DNA of 64,000 nucleotides from Tenebrio molitor (lineage: Eukaryota > Arthropoda > Insecta > Coleoptera > Tenebrionidae): the NCBI RefSeq assembly GCF_963966145.1, contig NC_091048.1, positions 7,874,001 to 7,938,000 of the forward strand. The letters run 5' to 3'. The position numbers and the translations under genes were made by a program. Under the pieces are notes generated by a model, which was given only the letters and a program-made list of their open reading frames with translations, was not told the origin of the DNA and did no database searches. Shown piece by piece: positions 56,097-64,000 of the stretch. Numbering within the stretch: the first letter of the stretch is position 1; each line of letters opens with the position of its first letter.

Positions 56097-56567
56097 TTTA
56101 AATACCTCGAGCTAGAAATGCTGAAATTAGTTTAGAGTTGAAGATCTAATTGTTAAGATTTTAAAATGAAATTTTTCTCCTCAACAATTTTGTTAGTGCC
56201 ATTCATCATTCTTGTAGCAATCATGTATGGTGGAACAGTAGATTGCAAATCTGTGTGGCGGCGTTCAGGGCGTCTAGGGTTTTAGAAAAAGAACTTTATT
56301 GAGTTCCTGAGTGGTGTCCACGTGGAACGTACATGGATCATAGTGGACACTGCTCACTACCATTCTAAAATGCAAAAAGAAAAAATGACAAGACTACGAC
56401 TCTAGAATGATGACCAACAAGATACAGACTATGGAAGACATTTTCTGTACAGCAGCGTAATCCAGTGTGTATTGTCACTTTTTTATTATTATTTAATAAC
56501 AATTCTTAACCCTCCACAACCATACAATTATTATTATTATTATTATTATAAAATGTGATATAATAAA
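56097..56567 (+). pseudogene. Decayed paralogue of the 41-kb secreted protein
   Basis: It keeps the TATA-like TTTAAATA (56097), CCTCGAGCT, and ATG 56166 with a signal peptide (MKFFSSTILLVPFIIL...) and the conserved TVDCK. The frame then stops at 56283 after 39 codons. The tail motif survives in another frame (WCPRGTYMDHSGHC then LPF, TAA 56366-56368), as do the 3' UTR similarity and AATAAA (56562). The whole hydrophilic middle (about 100 codons) is missing. Preserved promoter and UTR show a DNA-level duplication, not a retrocopy. A short 39-residue product cannot be excluded. A (TTA)n microsatellite has grown in the 3' UTR (56529-56549). Confidence 0.8.
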
Positions 56568-56616
56568 GGAACCATACCTACAAGACTACGGTATTTTTTT
56601 GTGTAAATTACTATGA

Positions 56617-58195
56617 GTGCTCAAACCGGAAAGAAAAAGAGAAAGAGCTGCAGGGGGAATAGTAACAGGGGTGAAGTTGGACATTGAAGAAAAACGAAGA
56701 GAAAAGGGGGTAGAAGAAGAATGCATGGAAAGAAACGTTCATATAGGAAACGAGTGGTGGAAAATATCTAATAACAGTATAGATATAGCAAGGAGATGTG
56801 GACAACAACAAGACGGGTCGAGAACACAATGAAGAAAATTATGGAAGAATGCATACTCGTGGGAGGGGATTTCAATGGGAGAATAGGAGAATGAGGAGCA
56901 AGAAATTGTGAAGAAGAGAAGGGGGATGATAAAAGAAAAACAAAAGACAAGGTGGAAAATGCAGAGAGGAAGAGGCTGATGGAGTGGATTGAAGAAAATG
57001 GATGGGAAGTGCTGAACTGGAACAAACAAGGGGATGAAGAAGGGGAATTGACATACGTACTACGTAGGCATGAACAATAAGTAGTGGAAGAGTACAGGAC
57101 GAGACTAGAAAAAGCAACATTTGAGGAGCAGGACGTGGAGAAGATGGCGGCAAAGCTGTACAAAGTGATCGGGAAAGGAACGACGAAAAAGGAGGTGACA
57201 GTAAGTGGGTCAAAAGGTGCAGGAAGGAAAAATGGGTGGTGAGATAGAGAATGTGAGCAAGCGGAGAAGGAAGCGGTAAAGGCGTTGAGAGGATGGAGGA
57301 GGAACAAGATCGACAAAAGTAGATTCCTAGAAGCGAAAAGAAGATACAGAGGTAAATGTAGAGAGAAGAAGAAGCAGAAGAGAGAAAGGCAGGAGAAAGA
57401 GATAAAAGAAATAAGAACAGAGAGGGAGGTGTGGAAATACATAAACCAAAAGAGAAAGAAAAAGGAATCAGTGAACGAGGTTAATGCAAGCTTTAATGCA
57501 AGAATGGGAAGAGTACTTCATGAAACTGCTGGAAGGAAGGGAGGAAGAAGGAGAGGCGGATACACAAATGAAGGAGAAGCAGACGGCGCCGGAGGAAACA
57601 GAAATCACAGCGGGGAGGGACGGGATGCTGAATGAAGCGTGGATGTATGGGACCGAAAGAATGATAAAGAGAATGGTTGAACTGATGAATGGGGTATGGA
57701 GATGAGAGGGATTCCCGAGGTAGACTGGAGAGAAGGCGTAATTTGCCCAATTTTTAAAAAAGGCGAGAAAAACAGCGGAAAACTACCGAGGAATAATTCT
57801 CCTGAACACCAGGTATAAGTTGCATGCGTCTGTCTTGAACGAAAGGATGAAGAGAGAGATTGATGAAAAAGGAGTGTTGCCGGATAGTCAGGCAGAGTTC
57901 AGAAAGGGAAGAGGTACTATGGACAATATGTACATCCTGGATTCCTGTACCATTTAACAAGGAACGAATTGAGGAAGAAAGGGGGGGGGGGGATGTGCGC
58001 ATTGTTCGTAGACTTCAGGGCGGCGTTTGACAAGGTTGACAGAGTGAAAATGTTTGAATGTATGGAAGAGAGAAGAATAAGTGACAGGCTGGTGCGGAAG
58101 ATCAGGAGATATATGCCAGAACAAGAAACAAGGTGAAGGTGGGAGAGAAAGAAGGTGAATGATTTGAGACGACAAAGGGAGTAAGACAGGGCTGC
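56617..58195 (+). pseudogene. APE-type LINE fragment (endonuclease and RT)
   Basis: The plus strand reads ILVGGDFNGRIGE (AP-endonuclease-like motif, about 56.86 kb), a long Lys/Glu/Arg-rich linker, EGVICPIFKKGEKNS (57.73 kb), LPDSQAEFRKGRGTMDN (57.88 kb) and ALFVDFRAAFDKVDR (58.0 kb), in shifting frames. The copy stops at the RQGC-like GVRQGCH region (58.19 kb) before the YxDD motif. The strand is strongly A/G-rich, which creates long but meaningless frames on the complement, and a G11 run lies near 57979. This element is an APE-type LINE, unlike the RLE-type elements elsewhere in the window. Confidence 0.75.
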
Positions 58196-58514
58196 CACGA
58201 TATACCGGATGTATTATGAAAAACCTTTGGTGCTAACTTCCTTAATTTTTATCCGATTTTAATAAATGATATGTCAAACAAAATCGTTTTAAATGGGCTA
58301 CAATTTGAATTGATCCAATATTTGCTCTTGAGTTCTGTTTTTGACAAATGATAGTCAACTTTTTTTTTCAAATGCCGCTATTAACTTTTTTTGCTCAGTG
58401 TTATACTGACTGTGTTATAGGTGCAAAATAGAAAAAGAAATTTCAAAATTTAGCACCAGGTATTAAAATTTGTGTTTTTAAACAATATGTTTACGTTTAC
58501 CTGATTTACAATGG
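58196..58514. other. Intergenic, nothing recognised
   Basis: AT-rich DNA between two LINE fragments. Confidence 0.5.
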
Positions 58515-59475
58515 TGTCAGTCCACTTTACCGATTAGATTTGGTGGACTGGGAATTCGCGGCATTTGCGATATTTTCCTCCCTGCTTTCCTATCTTCAAT
58601 TCATGGTGTTAAAAAGCTTGTTTCTCTATTACTAAATTCAAAAGATAATAAGCTTATTATTCATGATTATGATGAAACTTTAGCAATCTGGGATGTAGAA
58701 AATGAGAACGAAAGACCAACAATTCCACAATTTCAGAAGAATTGGGATAATAGCAATATCAAACGAATAGTTACCAATGACTTAATCTTAAGCTTTGCAA
58801 TGTATAGAATCAGGATCTTGATTACATGCAGTACCGTCTCCTAATATTGGTACTCTCTTAGATAACACTCCCTTCCAAGTTTGTATTGGTTTAAGACTGG
58901 GTTGTAATCTTTGTGCACCTCGTATTTGCAAATGCAATGAGAAAGTTGACGAAATTGGTATCCACGGTCTAAGTTGTTCAAAAAGCAGTGGTACATTTTC
59001 CAGACGCTCTGAAATTAATTCTATTATCAACCGGTCTTTGACTTCTATTCATGTTAATTCAGCTTTAGAACCAAACAAACTGTCTCTGGATGATAGAAAA
59101 CACCCAGATGGGATGAGTTTAGTACCATGGATTGAAAGCCAACCTTTAGTTTGGCACGTTACTATTGTAGATACACTTGCAGACAGTTACGTTTTGAAAA
59201 CTTCTGAAGTTTCAGGTCTTGCCGCTGAAATGGTTTGCAAACGCAAACATAGCAAATATAGTTTAACTATTTCCTCAAATTACATATTTAAAGATTTAGC
59301 TTTTGAAACCTTAGGCCCTTGGTGCAAACAAGCCATCGATTTCATTAATGTCATTGGAAATCTGTTTCGAGAGGATATCCCTTGCTATTCAACGTGGAAA
59401 CGCTGCAAGCATTCGGGGCACTTTTTCAGATTCCGCATTATTATCGGAAATTTTTGTATTGTAGACCAAAAATAT
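58515..59475 (+). pseudogene. 5'-truncated RLE-type LINE
   Basis: The plus strand begins LPIRFGGLGIRGI...FLPAFLSSIHGVKKLV, then after frameshifts gives NIGTLLDN, a knuckle C-K-C-x9-H-x3-C (about 58.93-58.97 kb), the endonuclease HPDGMSLVPW...WHVTIVDTLA and KDLAFETLGPW...RGNAASI. It is the same protein as at 46091-49421 from the thumb onward but clearly a different, diverged family. PD is kept while the expected WDVT Asp reads His. 5' truncation fits LINE insertion. Confidence 0.8.
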
Positions 59476-59571
59476 TATGTAGGTACTTAAGAATAAATCT
59501 AATTTCCATTATAGAGCACTGACTGACGAAACTTCGATAAATAGTGAAAGACTCGACTGGTTCATTATTAA

Positions 59572-59640
59572 GTGTATTGATTAATCAAATTAGGAGACAA
59601 TTACGAATAATAGTTCCGAAGTAGAATCAATTTCGACAGT
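59572..59640 (+). promoter_or_regulatory. Conserved block upstream of the odorant receptor
   Basis: About 65 bp (TTGATTAATCAAATTAGG..., TTCCGAAGTAGAATCAATTT) recur upstream of the pseudogene copy (63322-63400) and as a lone relic at 62756-62812. It contains a TGATTAATCA palindrome suited to a homeodomain protein. Likely promoter or enhancer, by position and conservation only. Confidence 0.6.
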
Positions 59641-59681
59641 TGGTTGTGGTCGTTTGTTGAAGACTGTTTCTTTGAAATTAA

Positions 59682-61703
59682 ATGATGAATCCAAAACGAA
59701 TGAATTGTAAGTTTGTTAAATATAAATAAACAAATGATTGTAAAATATTTTCAGATGACTGCCTAAAACCACTCCGTGTGATCGGCAGCGACATTTATCA
59801 ATTCACATTTGTCAAACGCTTGCTGAATCTAACGCTCATCACCCACACGATACTCTTACTCCTTCGGCTTTATTACTTCTTTCAAACACCTAATATGGAA
59901 GACCTGATTAAATACGGACCACTCTTCTTACTAACGTGTTATGTAAATTACACCAACAAGTGTCACACATGTATGCAAGAAATTATTTCAGGGCGTCTTT
60001 GTGTTCGCCGTTCTCTTGCTCAAAAACCACTTGGTCGATGATGTTATGAACATTCTAGACTTGTGGGACATCAGTTCGGCCGGAAACGACGTCAAACTGA
60101 GAATCCTAAGTGAATCGAGGAAGATTCACACGGTCGTTGTGATCAACACAGCTCTACCTCTACTGTATGTCACCCTAATGTTGTCTTCACGTGAACACGA
60201 CAGCGAAGAGATTTTTGTTCAACACATTTTCGACAAGTGGTGTCCCCGTCAAGCGAATTTTTGGGTTCTCATTTTCAAAATGTCGATGTATTTAGCAGGT
60301 CTTGCGATGGTGGCACCCTCCCATCAAGTCATCTATAGCACACAACACATCAAATTTCAAATGTACATGCTTAGCGTACTCGTCGAGAGACTGGGTAGTG
60401 ATGTTGAAGATTCACACAATCTCATTCGTAATGAAGTTTATCAAAAACAAATTGAGTTGAAGCTGAAGATGATAATAGACAGACACTGCGATCTTATTCG
60501 GTAATGCTTTTGAAAAACACTTTTTTCCAACATCGATTATGAAAATGATACTTTCAACACTCAATTTAGTGAGGAAAATAGGCGTTTGCATCACTAGTGA
60601 GGAAAATGGAGAAAGTAAACTCACTAGTGAGGCAAATTTATTTAGCAATCTACTACATTAAGAATCTACTACCTACTTATTAATATAAAAATTTAAAACA
60701 CTGTTATTTGCATTAATTGAAACTCCAGATCCGGAAAATTCAAAAAATATGGTAGTAAAATAATTATAAAGAAATTTAAAATTGAGACTCATTTTCATAA
60801 GCGATGTCGGAAAATATAATATACACAACTCGTGATCAAAGTGCGATTTTTCAACTCGCAATACTATCCTCACTCGCTGGCGCTCGAGAGTATATCATGT
60901 ATTGCTCGTTGAAAAATCAAGCACTTTCAACACTTATAGTGTAATATACTATTTCTCTTCTACTTTTTTTACATCAATACTTGTTGTTCACTTTGTTATC
61001 TAACATTTTATGGGGTTGGAAATTTGTGTAGTGTAATGTAAGTATATATTTCTTGCTTGTAGATGGAAAAGTAACGGTTTGATGCAGATGAGTAATTTGA
61101 TAATACCCTTTGTCATTTGTACAATCGTTGTTGGCACAAGTATTGTACTTTCATTTTTGCAAGTAAGTAGTCATCATAATAAATATTTAACCGCAACGTT
61201 CGCAAAATCAGTAAGAAATTGACAAACAACGAAGATAGATTTCTTCTTACAGCTGATTACATTTTGACAAAAATTTTGCAAATTGTAGGAGGTAATGCTG
61301 TGGCATACTTTCGTGGTAGCCCTTGCTGTACTGTCTACCATGTTAAGTACAGTTGCAGCTGGACAATATTTAGAAGACGAGGTAAACTAACGCACAGTTC
61401 AGAATCTGAGATAAAATTATTTTTGCAGTCGGAAAATATGTTACTAAGATTAGTCACAACGAATTGGTACAATTGGAACACCAGAAACAGAAAGAAATTA
61501 GTTCTGATTTTAATTAATGCTGCCAATCCCATCCAAGTGAAATTTTCGGAGGGTTTCATCGTAAACTTTAAACTACTGATGTTTGTGAGTCACATTTTGG
61601 AAAATTTTGTCGTCAGTTTTCATTGTGTTTAACTTCACAGATATTCCAGGCTCTTTACTCTGTCATGTCGATTCTTGCAAGAGTCGCATTCAATAGAAAT
61701 TGA
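59682..61703 (+). CDS. Odorant receptor (7tm_6 family), seven exons
   Basis: Exons 59682-59706, 59755-59942, 59992-60500, 61063-61162, 61289-61381, 61429-61584 and 61641-61703 join to 377 codons, all GT-AG, a typical insect OR length. The frame runs MMNPKRMNYDCLKPLRVIG, several hydrophobic helices (TLITHTILLLLRLYYFF; GVFVFAVLLLKN; ANFWVLIFKMSMYLAGL; IIPFVICTIVVGTSIVL; TFVVALAVLSTMLSTVAAG) and ends ALYSVMSILARVAFNRN, the conserved C-terminal transmembrane region of insect ORs. These are ligand-gated channels that pair with Orco in olfactory neuron dendrites, with an intracellular N-terminus. The second ATG (59685) could also start. Intron 3 (562 bp) hosts a hairpin element; other introns are 46-126 bp. 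A pseudogene copy follows 1.7 kb downstream in the same orientation, as in the tandem OR arrays common in beetles. Confidence 0.92.
60813..60953. repeat. Hairpin element inside the odorant receptor intron
   Basis: Ends AATATAATATACAC / GTGTAATATACTATT. Arms AAAGTGCGATTTTTCAAC and GTTGAAAAATCAAGCACTTT; apex CTCACTCGCTGGCGCTCGAG. It is transcribed as part of the pre-mRNA if the OR is expressed. Confidence 0.85.
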
Positions 61704-62162
61704 AGCAAATGATGAACAAACTACTCAAAATGGATCAATTTGCGAACGGATGTTATTACCTTAGAAATAGACACATGCATTTTTCCTACTCAAGATAGTT
61801 ACGTAATTAGTATTAGAATGTGTCTAAAATCTGCACAGAACGATTAGGCTAAAATCTATATAAATAAAAACGTAAGTGTTCGTTTGTTCAAAATCTAAGA
61901 TCTCCGAAAGTTCTTCACCGATTGCTTTGAAATTTTGACACAACGTTGCATTCGAATAGGCTCGTGTTGTTATATTATTATTATCTTGATGTTACACCTG
62001 TGACAGGTAAAAACATGCTTTTTGAACAGCGCCATCTATTTAAATATTAAAATAGAGTTTGAATGTACGCAACTGGGACCGATTTGAAATGTCAAAAATT
62101 TCAAGTGAGACGGCCTTATAGACACCAAAGTGTATATGAATGAAGTTGCCATGATACTATAG
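61704..62162. other. 3' flank of the odorant receptor gene, dispersed-repeat-like
   Basis: 61855-62040 (TATATAAATAAAAACGTAAG, CTCCGAAAGTTCTTCACCG) resembles dispersed repeats I have seen in insect genomes, but I cannot name the family. No gene. Confidence 0.4.
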
Positions 62163-62420
62163 TTATTTACGAACCAAGTGCGGTAAGACGATGTTCCCGC
62201 ATGAGCGCATTTTCTTAAAGCACGAGCGACGAAGGAGCGAGTGCCTTTAATTAATGCGCGAATGAGCGGAATATGTCTCCACGCAAGTGGGTCGTACAAT
62301 ATTTTTTGTACGAACATTAAATTAATTTTTTTTGTTTTAATACATTAAACATAAAAGAACATGAAACCAAGAGGCAGTAACCTTTGGTTATTAGAAACAA
62401 TTGCTTAAACGTGTTTTCTC
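62163..62420. repeat. Hairpin-plus-body unit, fullest copy
   Basis: Imperfect hairpin 62163-62300 (TATTTACGAACCAAGTGCGG facing GCAAGTGGGTCGTACAATA; apex GCACGAGCGACGAAGGAGCG) is followed by an AT-rich body (AATACATTAAACATAAAAG). Partial copies are at 53081-53125 (left arm) and 55085-55255 (right arm and body). Confidence 0.85.
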
Positions 62421-62755
62421 CTTCAGATTGTTTAACACCCCAACACTATTGATTTCAACTTAACCAAATAAATATTGTAATTAAAACAAAAGTGATGTTT
62501 CATTTTTGGCACCCCTAGTCCCAAATTTATCTCGCCGAATTTCATTAGAAATAAAAAGTTCCGGAAAATATAGTTTCTTCTTAGATTAAAATGTTAAACA
62601 TAACTCATTCTAATATCAAATTTTCATTTCACTGTTCCAAACGCCGGAATCAGTAAAACGTTTTTCTCCCCCCACTCCTCTTTACCGATTTAAAATAAAG
62701 CAATATCGATTTGGAATTACGTCCACATTAGCAAGAATCATTTTGAAATAATATG
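62421..62755. other. Intergenic, nothing recognised
   Basis: AT-rich spacer before the relic OR promoter block. Confidence 0.5.
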
Positions 62756-62812
62756 TTGATTGGTCCAATTGCAAAGCAACTGTCAATAATGCTTCCGAAG
62801 TAGAATTATGTG
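62756..62812 (+). promoter_or_regulatory. Relic of a third odorant-receptor promoter
   Basis: TTGATTGGTCCAATT...AATAAT..TTCCGAAGTAGAAT aligns with the blocks at 59.57 and 63.32 kb, and CGAACGTTTGTTCAA (62840) with CGTTTGTTGAAG downstream of them. No OR exon follows; a TIR-like CAGGTGTGTCAAAATTCAAC starts at 62872. Confidence 0.5.
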
Positions 62813-63321
62813 CTCTCAATTCTCTAATAAGTTTTTTTCGAACGTTTGTTCAATACTTTTCCGACATATACAGGTGTGTCAAAATTCAACCCACAAACTT
62901 TCAGGGCTGATTCTTTGATTAAAAATTTGCATCAAACTCTCAATACAAATAATCGACAAACAACGTAAAAATAATTAGGTGAAAGGAAAACAGACATGGT
63001 GCAGCAATAGCCGAGAGGCTGCAAGGATTTGTAGAGAATAGGCAGCAGCCTCATCATACACCTTTTGCAATTTCCTAATCAGGACGGTTTCTGATAATTC
63101 TTGATTCGAAAAATTTGACATTTGACAAAGTGAAATGGTGTAAATTTATTGAAAATAATTTTTTTTGAAGATAGAATACAATGGCAGAAATTTCAATATT
63201 GTTGAAAAAGGAAACAATTTTTCGCTATGGAAGGTGTCGCAAGAACTTGAATGACACAGTTCGTCTTCTTGTGGAATTGGTTGGGTTTTTTTATCTAATT
63301 TTTATTTACTTTACCGAGAAG
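62813..63321. other. Intergenic; inverted repeat partner of 42950
   Basis: 63176-63224 contains about 42 bp identical in inverted orientation to 42950-42995 (core TTTCAATATTGTTGAAAAAG). No gene. Confidence 0.6.
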
Positions 63322-63400
63322 CATTATTAGGTGTATTGATCGATCAAATTAGGAAACAATTACGAATAATATTTCCAAAGCAGAATCAATTTCAAGAGTT
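63322..63400 (+). promoter_or_regulatory. Conserved block upstream of the OR pseudogene
   Basis: GCATTATTAGGTGTATTGAT...CAAATTAGGAAACAATTACG matches 59565-59640 base for base over long runs, so the promoter was duplicated with the gene. Confidence 0.6.
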
Positions 63401-63442
63401 ACAGTCGTGGTTTTTTGCTGGAGACTTTTTCTTTGAAATTAA

Positions 63443-64000
63443 ATGATGAATCGAAATCGAATGATCTGTAAGTTTATCAAAAATTCTTGTAGAATATTTT
63501 CAGATGACTGCTTAAAACCAGTCCGTGTGATTGGCAGCAGCATTTATCAATTCAAATTTGTCAAGCACTGGTGAAATTAACGCTCATCACCTACTCGACT
63601 CTTACTTCTTCAGCTTTACTACTTCTTTCAAACACCTAGCATGGAAGACCTGCTTAAGTACGGACCACTCTTCTTGCAAATGTGTTATGTAATTTTTACC
63701 CAGAGGTGTTACAATTGAATCTATGAAAGGATTACAGGCGGCCTTTGCTTTCTTTGTTCTTCTGCTCAAAAACCGTATGGTCGAAAATAGCATGAACGTC
63801 ATAGAGCTGTGGGACATCAGTTCAGCCGGAAACGACGTCAAACTGAGAATATTGAGAGAGTGGAGGCAAATCAACACGTTCGTCCTGATCAACACAGCTC
63901 TACCTCTGGTGTGGGGCACCCGTATTATATCTTCACGTGACAACGACAGCGAACTTTATTTTTTTCAACATATTTTCGACAAGTAGTGTCCTCATCAGGC
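63443..64000 (+). pseudogene. Odorant receptor pseudogene, cut by the window end
   Basis: Exon 1 (63443-63467), exon 2 (from 63504) and exon 3 (from 63738) align with the intact OR at 59682. The lesions are a 1-base deletion at about 63570, where KRLLNLT becomes KHW and a TGA; a second, 2-base deletion near 63597; and a TGG-to-TAG change at 63984-63986 (FDKW becomes FDK-stop). Splice sites and much of exon 3 (LWDISSAGNDVKLRI) are still well kept, so loss of function is recent. The remaining exons lie beyond 64000. Confidence 0.88.

Noticed and set aside
56768..57442. 224-codon minus-strand frame rich in Ser, Phe and Leu
   Set aside because: Complement of the A/G-rich LINE strand, where CTT/TCC-type triplets give few stops; the plus strand carries the real motifs.
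60001..60504. A 167-residue single-exon gene
   Set aside because: It is exon 3 of the odorant receptor; clean splice sites join it to the flanking exons.
63723..63986. A short intact receptor-like gene
   Set aside because: It is exon 3 of the OR pseudogene, ended by a TGG-to-TAG change; upstream exon 2 is frameshifted.

Overview
The window reads as AT-rich insect nuclear DNA, most likely from a beetle (Coleoptera, possibly Tenebrionidae). The signs are short GT-AG introns (50-65 bp), a UDP-glycosyltransferase and 7tm_6 odorant receptors of beetle type, a TCAGT-type initiator, and a dense load of Tc1/mariner-, Harbinger- and LINE-derived repeats. Family names come from motif recognition; no search was run.

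Layout. At 1-1200 there is a broken mariner transposase and a perfect palindrome. At 1222-4108 lies a complete three-exon membrane UGT. From 4.1 to 22.8 kb there is repeat-rich intergenic DNA: TA-flanked TIR elements, a 1-kb-scale tandem duplication (8.4-9.6 and 11.2-12.5 kb), two RLE-type LINE remnants and many hairpin elements. At 22953-24811 is a three-exon gene for a secreted Gln/Gly/Tyr-repeat protein with a TATA box. From 25 to 41 kb are a tRNA-type SINE, two Harbinger-like elements, mariner relics, a jockey-type RT fragment and a 1292-bp solo LTR. At 41342-41845 is a small secreted protein gene; its decayed paralogue lies at 56.1-56.6 kb. At 46022-49851 three mobile elements are nested. 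From 50 to 59.5 kb are composite mariner and LINE debris. At 59682-61703 is a complete seven-exon odorant receptor gene, followed by a relic promoter (62.76 kb) and a pseudogene copy (63.44 kb to the window end).

Protein-coding content that looks intact is limited to four genes: the UGT, the Gln-rich secreted protein, the 167-aa secreted protein and the odorant receptor. They have unrelated roles (conjugation in the ER, extracellular structural or immune protein, unknown secreted factor, olfaction) and nothing suggests they work together. The most structured unexplained signal is a set of more than a dozen hairpins of different sequence but common design (long AT-rich arms, a CpG-rich apex, several ending in ATAGTAT/ATACTAT). 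Some occur as hairpin-plus-body units cut at different points of the unit.
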